A stretch of DNA of 7,753 nt, from the NCBI GenBank assembly GCA_003641795.1, contig QNAP01000078.1:1-7753 (forward strand), given 5' to 3'. A program made the translations under genes and the position numbers. The notes beneath the pieces were generated by a model. The model did not search any database and was not told where the DNA came from. It saw nothing but the letters and a program-made list of their open reading frames with translations. The DNA comes from Thermotogae bacterium. Lineage in GTDB: Bacteria; Thermotogota; Thermotogae; UBA12178. Below, piece after piece: positions 6,508 to 7,753 of this stretch (positions within the stretch are counted from its first letter, which is position 1; each line of letters starts with the position of its first letter).

Positions 6508-7062
6508 ATGTCATTTACCAATATTGGTCAATGCACAAATATTTCGCCAGTAGCCTTAGCTTTAGATGGGCTCTTCTCCTTTGGTAAAAACAAGAAAAAA
6601 GTGAAAGAAAAGGAGACTTCTGAAGACAGGAATGATGTCTTTGACCGGGTGCTTAAAGAGATCGCCTCTCTTAATCTGAGATACCCCAAAGCCATCCTAG
6701 GTATATTTATTTTGCTTACAGTTGTTTCTATCTTTGGCTACACCTTAATTGAAGTTGAGACCAATTCCATTGAATTTATGAGCAAGGATTTACCGGTCAG
6801 GCAGGCATATGACTATGTGGACTCACACATGGGTGGTTTCATGTCTATGGAGATCATGCTGAATACAGGCAAGGAAAACGGGATAAAGGACATAGAATTC
6901 TTAAGGCAAATGGAGACCCTGCAAAACCGCATAGACAAACACCCTTTAACCTGGAAGACCACCAGTGTGATAGATATCCTATCATCATTGGAGGTAAATA
7001 TGGGGAAGCCCTCAAGGTTACCCTCTCAACTGTCGGCCGTCCCATCATGTTTACTACTATGA
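6508..7062 (+). pseudogene. RND/MMPL-family exporter remnant: repeat-2 start and periplasmic loop
   Basis: Remnant of an inner-membrane RND-superfamily exporter (MMPL / HAE3 type). Counting from ATG 6484, residues 19-34 may be the end of helix 6. Residues 35-50 are a charged linker. DVFDRVLKEIASLNLRYPK leads into a helix at 70-89 (AILGIFILLTVVSIFGYTLI). The periplasmic-loop signature VETNSIEFMSKDLPVRQAYD, MGGFMSMEIMLNTG and TWKTTSVIDIL follows; this pattern is typical of the second half of HAE3 proteins. The first half, several hundred residues, is missing. After TSVIDIL (about 6981) family sequence stops, and the frame ends at 7060-7062. ATG 6484 and ATG 6508 are both possible starts, neither with a good Shine-Dalgarno. 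This is almost certainly not a working transporter. Confidence 0.75.
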
Positions 7063-7235
7063 TACTGGTGACAGGATTTTCGGTGTTCGCACTCTCTGAT
7101 ATGTACAACTTGGTTCACTTTGGACTGATGTCTATTTTTGCCTTTCTCTGGGCGCTATTGGCAGATTTATTCATGTCTCCGGCCATGCTGCTTCTATTTA
7201 AGCCATTGGGCCCGGAAAGGCAGGTAGGGATGTGA
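6990..7235 (+). pseudogene. RND/MMPL-family exporter remnant: last two membrane helices
   Basis: In a different frame from the preceding piece, sequence from about 6990 reads GGKYGEALKVTLSTVGRPIM, the canonical cytoplasmic segment between helices 10 and 11 of MMPL proteins. Helix 11 (MFTTMILVTGFSVFALS), helix 12 (VHFGLMSIFAFLWALLADLF) and the tail SPAMLLLFKPLGPE follow. The stop is TGA 7233-7235. Between TSVIDIL of the previous piece and this point, the rest of the periplasmic loop and helices 8-10 are absent, so one indel cannot repair the gene. An internal deletion of about 200 residues is inferred, with the junction near 6980-6990. ATG 7047 is internal to helix 11. Confidence 0.75.
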
Positions 7236-7251
7236 AAACCAACAGAGGGGA

Positions 7252-7500
7252 TCAAAATAACTTCAGCAATGCAATGGTTATGGAAGTTTGGGCTATCATT
7301 AATCCAATGATCCATTTGACTAAGCGAATCTCCAAGTCTTTGATATCCTCTTTGAATCTGATTTCCAAGTCTTTGATATCCTCTTTAGTAGCCAATCCTT
7401 CTTTTTGTGACTGCTCAATTATTTCAATAAATTCGTTTGCTTTTTGGTCTTCAAGTCCGAGGTCTTTCAAAATGGGATAAAGCTTTGCTAAGGTAGCCAT
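7252..7500 (-). CDS. Small coiled-coil protein with C-terminal membrane anchor (DUF1640/CCDC90-like)
   Basis: 82-residue protein on the opposite strand to its neighbours. The ATG at 7500-7498 has GAAAGGGG (7517-7510) 9 nt upstream. Residues 1-35 are helical (LGLEDQKANEFIEIIEQSQ). A tandem 11-residue repeat follows: KEDIKDLEIRF (39-49) and KEDIKDLEIRL (50-60), a hendecad pattern of a parallel coiled coil. The DNA shows a 23-bp identical repeat (7331-7353 and 7364-7386, period 33). Residues 63-79 (WIIGLMIAQTSITIALL) form one membrane helix before the end LKLF. This architecture is common in small DUF1640-like proteins of uncertain function. The gene converges on the exporter remnant with 16 nt between stops and appears intact. 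It separates the exporter from the LolA-like gene, which are usually adjacent, so later insertion is plausible. Confidence 0.7.
   Translation of the reverse strand: MATLAKLYPILKDLGLEDQKANEFIEIIEQSQKEGLATKEDIKDLEIRFKEDIKDLEIRLVKWIIGLMIAQTSITIALLKLF
7331..7386. repeat. Tandem 33-bp repeat encoding an 11-residue hendecad
   Basis: Two copies of a 23-bp identical core (7331-7353 and 7364-7386), beginning TCCAAGTCTTTG and ending CCTCTTT, stand exactly 33 bp apart. They encode KEDIKDLEIR twice in the minus-strand coiled-coil protein. A whole-codon period keeps the frame, so copy number can change coiled-coil length in 11-residue steps. Confidence 0.85.
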
Positions 7501-7527
7501 GTATGTATACCCCTTTCTTCAAAAAAG

Positions 7528-7556
7528 AGAATAACATGCATATCGAAAAAAATCAA
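7528..7556 (-). promoter_or_regulatory. Candidate sigma-70-like promoter of the minus-strand coiled-coil gene
   Basis: On the minus strand TTGATT (7556-7551) and TATTCT (7533-7528) are separated by 17 nt, the optimal spacing. They lie just upstream of the Shine-Dalgarno at 7517-7510. Transcription would start near 7521. The match to consensus is partial and the region is AT rich, so this is only a candidate. Confidence 0.35.
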
Positions 7557-7594
7557 ATAAAGAATTGTGAAAAATGTAAAGGAGGTATGGGCAA

Positions 7595-7753
7595 ATGAAA
7601 AAAATAATAATCGGAATATGTATCTCTATTCTTTTGTCTTGTTTATGCTGGGCCGGGGAACTCACCGGCCGTGACATCATGCTTAAGGTGGATGCAGTTG
7701 ATACCAGTAAGGATTACAGGATGACTGCAGTTATGGTGATCAACCGCAGGGGA
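7595..7753 (+). CDS. LolA-like outer-membrane lipoprotein-sorting protein, N-terminus (cut by window end)
   Basis: ATG 7595 follows AAAGGAGGT (7578-7586) at 8 nt; the ATG at 7587 is out of frame and stops immediately. Fifty-three codons are present. Residues 1-20 form a signal peptide (MKKIIIGICISILLSCLCWA). LLSC at 13-16 could be a weak lipobox, or cleavage may follow CWA. The mature start GELTGRDIMLKVDAVDTSKD and the strand MTAVMVINRRG match the opening of the periplasmic proteins annotated as outer-membrane lipoprotein-sorting, which share the LolA/LolB fold. In many genomes this gene directly follows an MMPL exporter of the HAE3 type, matching the remnant upstream. It probably binds a hydrophobic cargo handed over by that exporter. 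The visible part is intact. Confidence 0.75.
   Translation, partial: MKKIIIGICISILLSCLCWAGELTGRDIMLKVDAVDTSKDYRMTAVMVINRRG

Noticed and set aside
7232..7480. Plus-strand ORF of 82 codons after the exporter remnant
   Set aside because: Its Ser/Ile-rich repeat (SKSLISSLN) is the mirror of the 33-bp repeat in the minus-strand coiled-coil gene, which has the better start and protein logic.
1..7753. CRISPR array, tRNA or rRNA gene
   Set aside because: No spaced direct-repeat array, tRNA cloverleaf or rRNA-like sequence was recognised on either strand.

Overview
The window looks like accessory chromosome of a Gram-negative bacterium. It carries two TonB-dependent outer-membrane receptors, a secreted DUF4198-type protein, an RND/MMPL exporter remnant and the start of a LolA-like gene. 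Modest GC content, strong AAGGAGG-type ribosome binding sites and protein flavour would suit a Desulfobacterota-like anaerobe, but that placement is a weak inference.

Layout. Positions 1-142 hold the first codons of a divergent minus-strand gene and a nested palindrome (hairpin 42-81 inside a 9-bp inverted repeat 16-24/93-101). Next comes TonB-dependent receptor 1 (143-2265, two frames, no signal peptide), then a 270-bp stretch with two very short ORFs behind good Shine-Dalgarno sites (2246-2326 and 2357-2506; the second has an in-frame TAG). These are followed by a DUF4198 periplasmic protein (2537-3515, two frames), TonB-dependent receptor 2 (about 3473-5172, three frames), a MATE efflux transporter (5187-6505, two frames) and a badly truncated RND/MMPL exporter (about 6508-7235). 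A small coiled-coil membrane protein lies on the minus strand (7252-7500). The window ends in the first 53 codons of a LolA-like outer-membrane lipoprotein-sorting gene (7595 onward).

The plus-strand genes are tightly packed and read as one operon-like unit. A plausible reading is metal or metal-chelate handling: two receptors flank a secreted DUF4198 protein (a family often placed next to metal-uptake receptors), followed by efflux genes. The substrate cannot be read from the sequence.

The most striking property is that almost every plus-strand gene is broken. Six single-base frame changes can be placed, several in or beside homopolymers (C4, A6, T4), and each is repaired by one base. The exporter also lacks its first half and an internal block. 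Either the whole cluster is decaying, or the point indels are sequencing errors overlying one real deletion. The intact minus-strand gene and the intact start of the LolA-like gene contrast with this.
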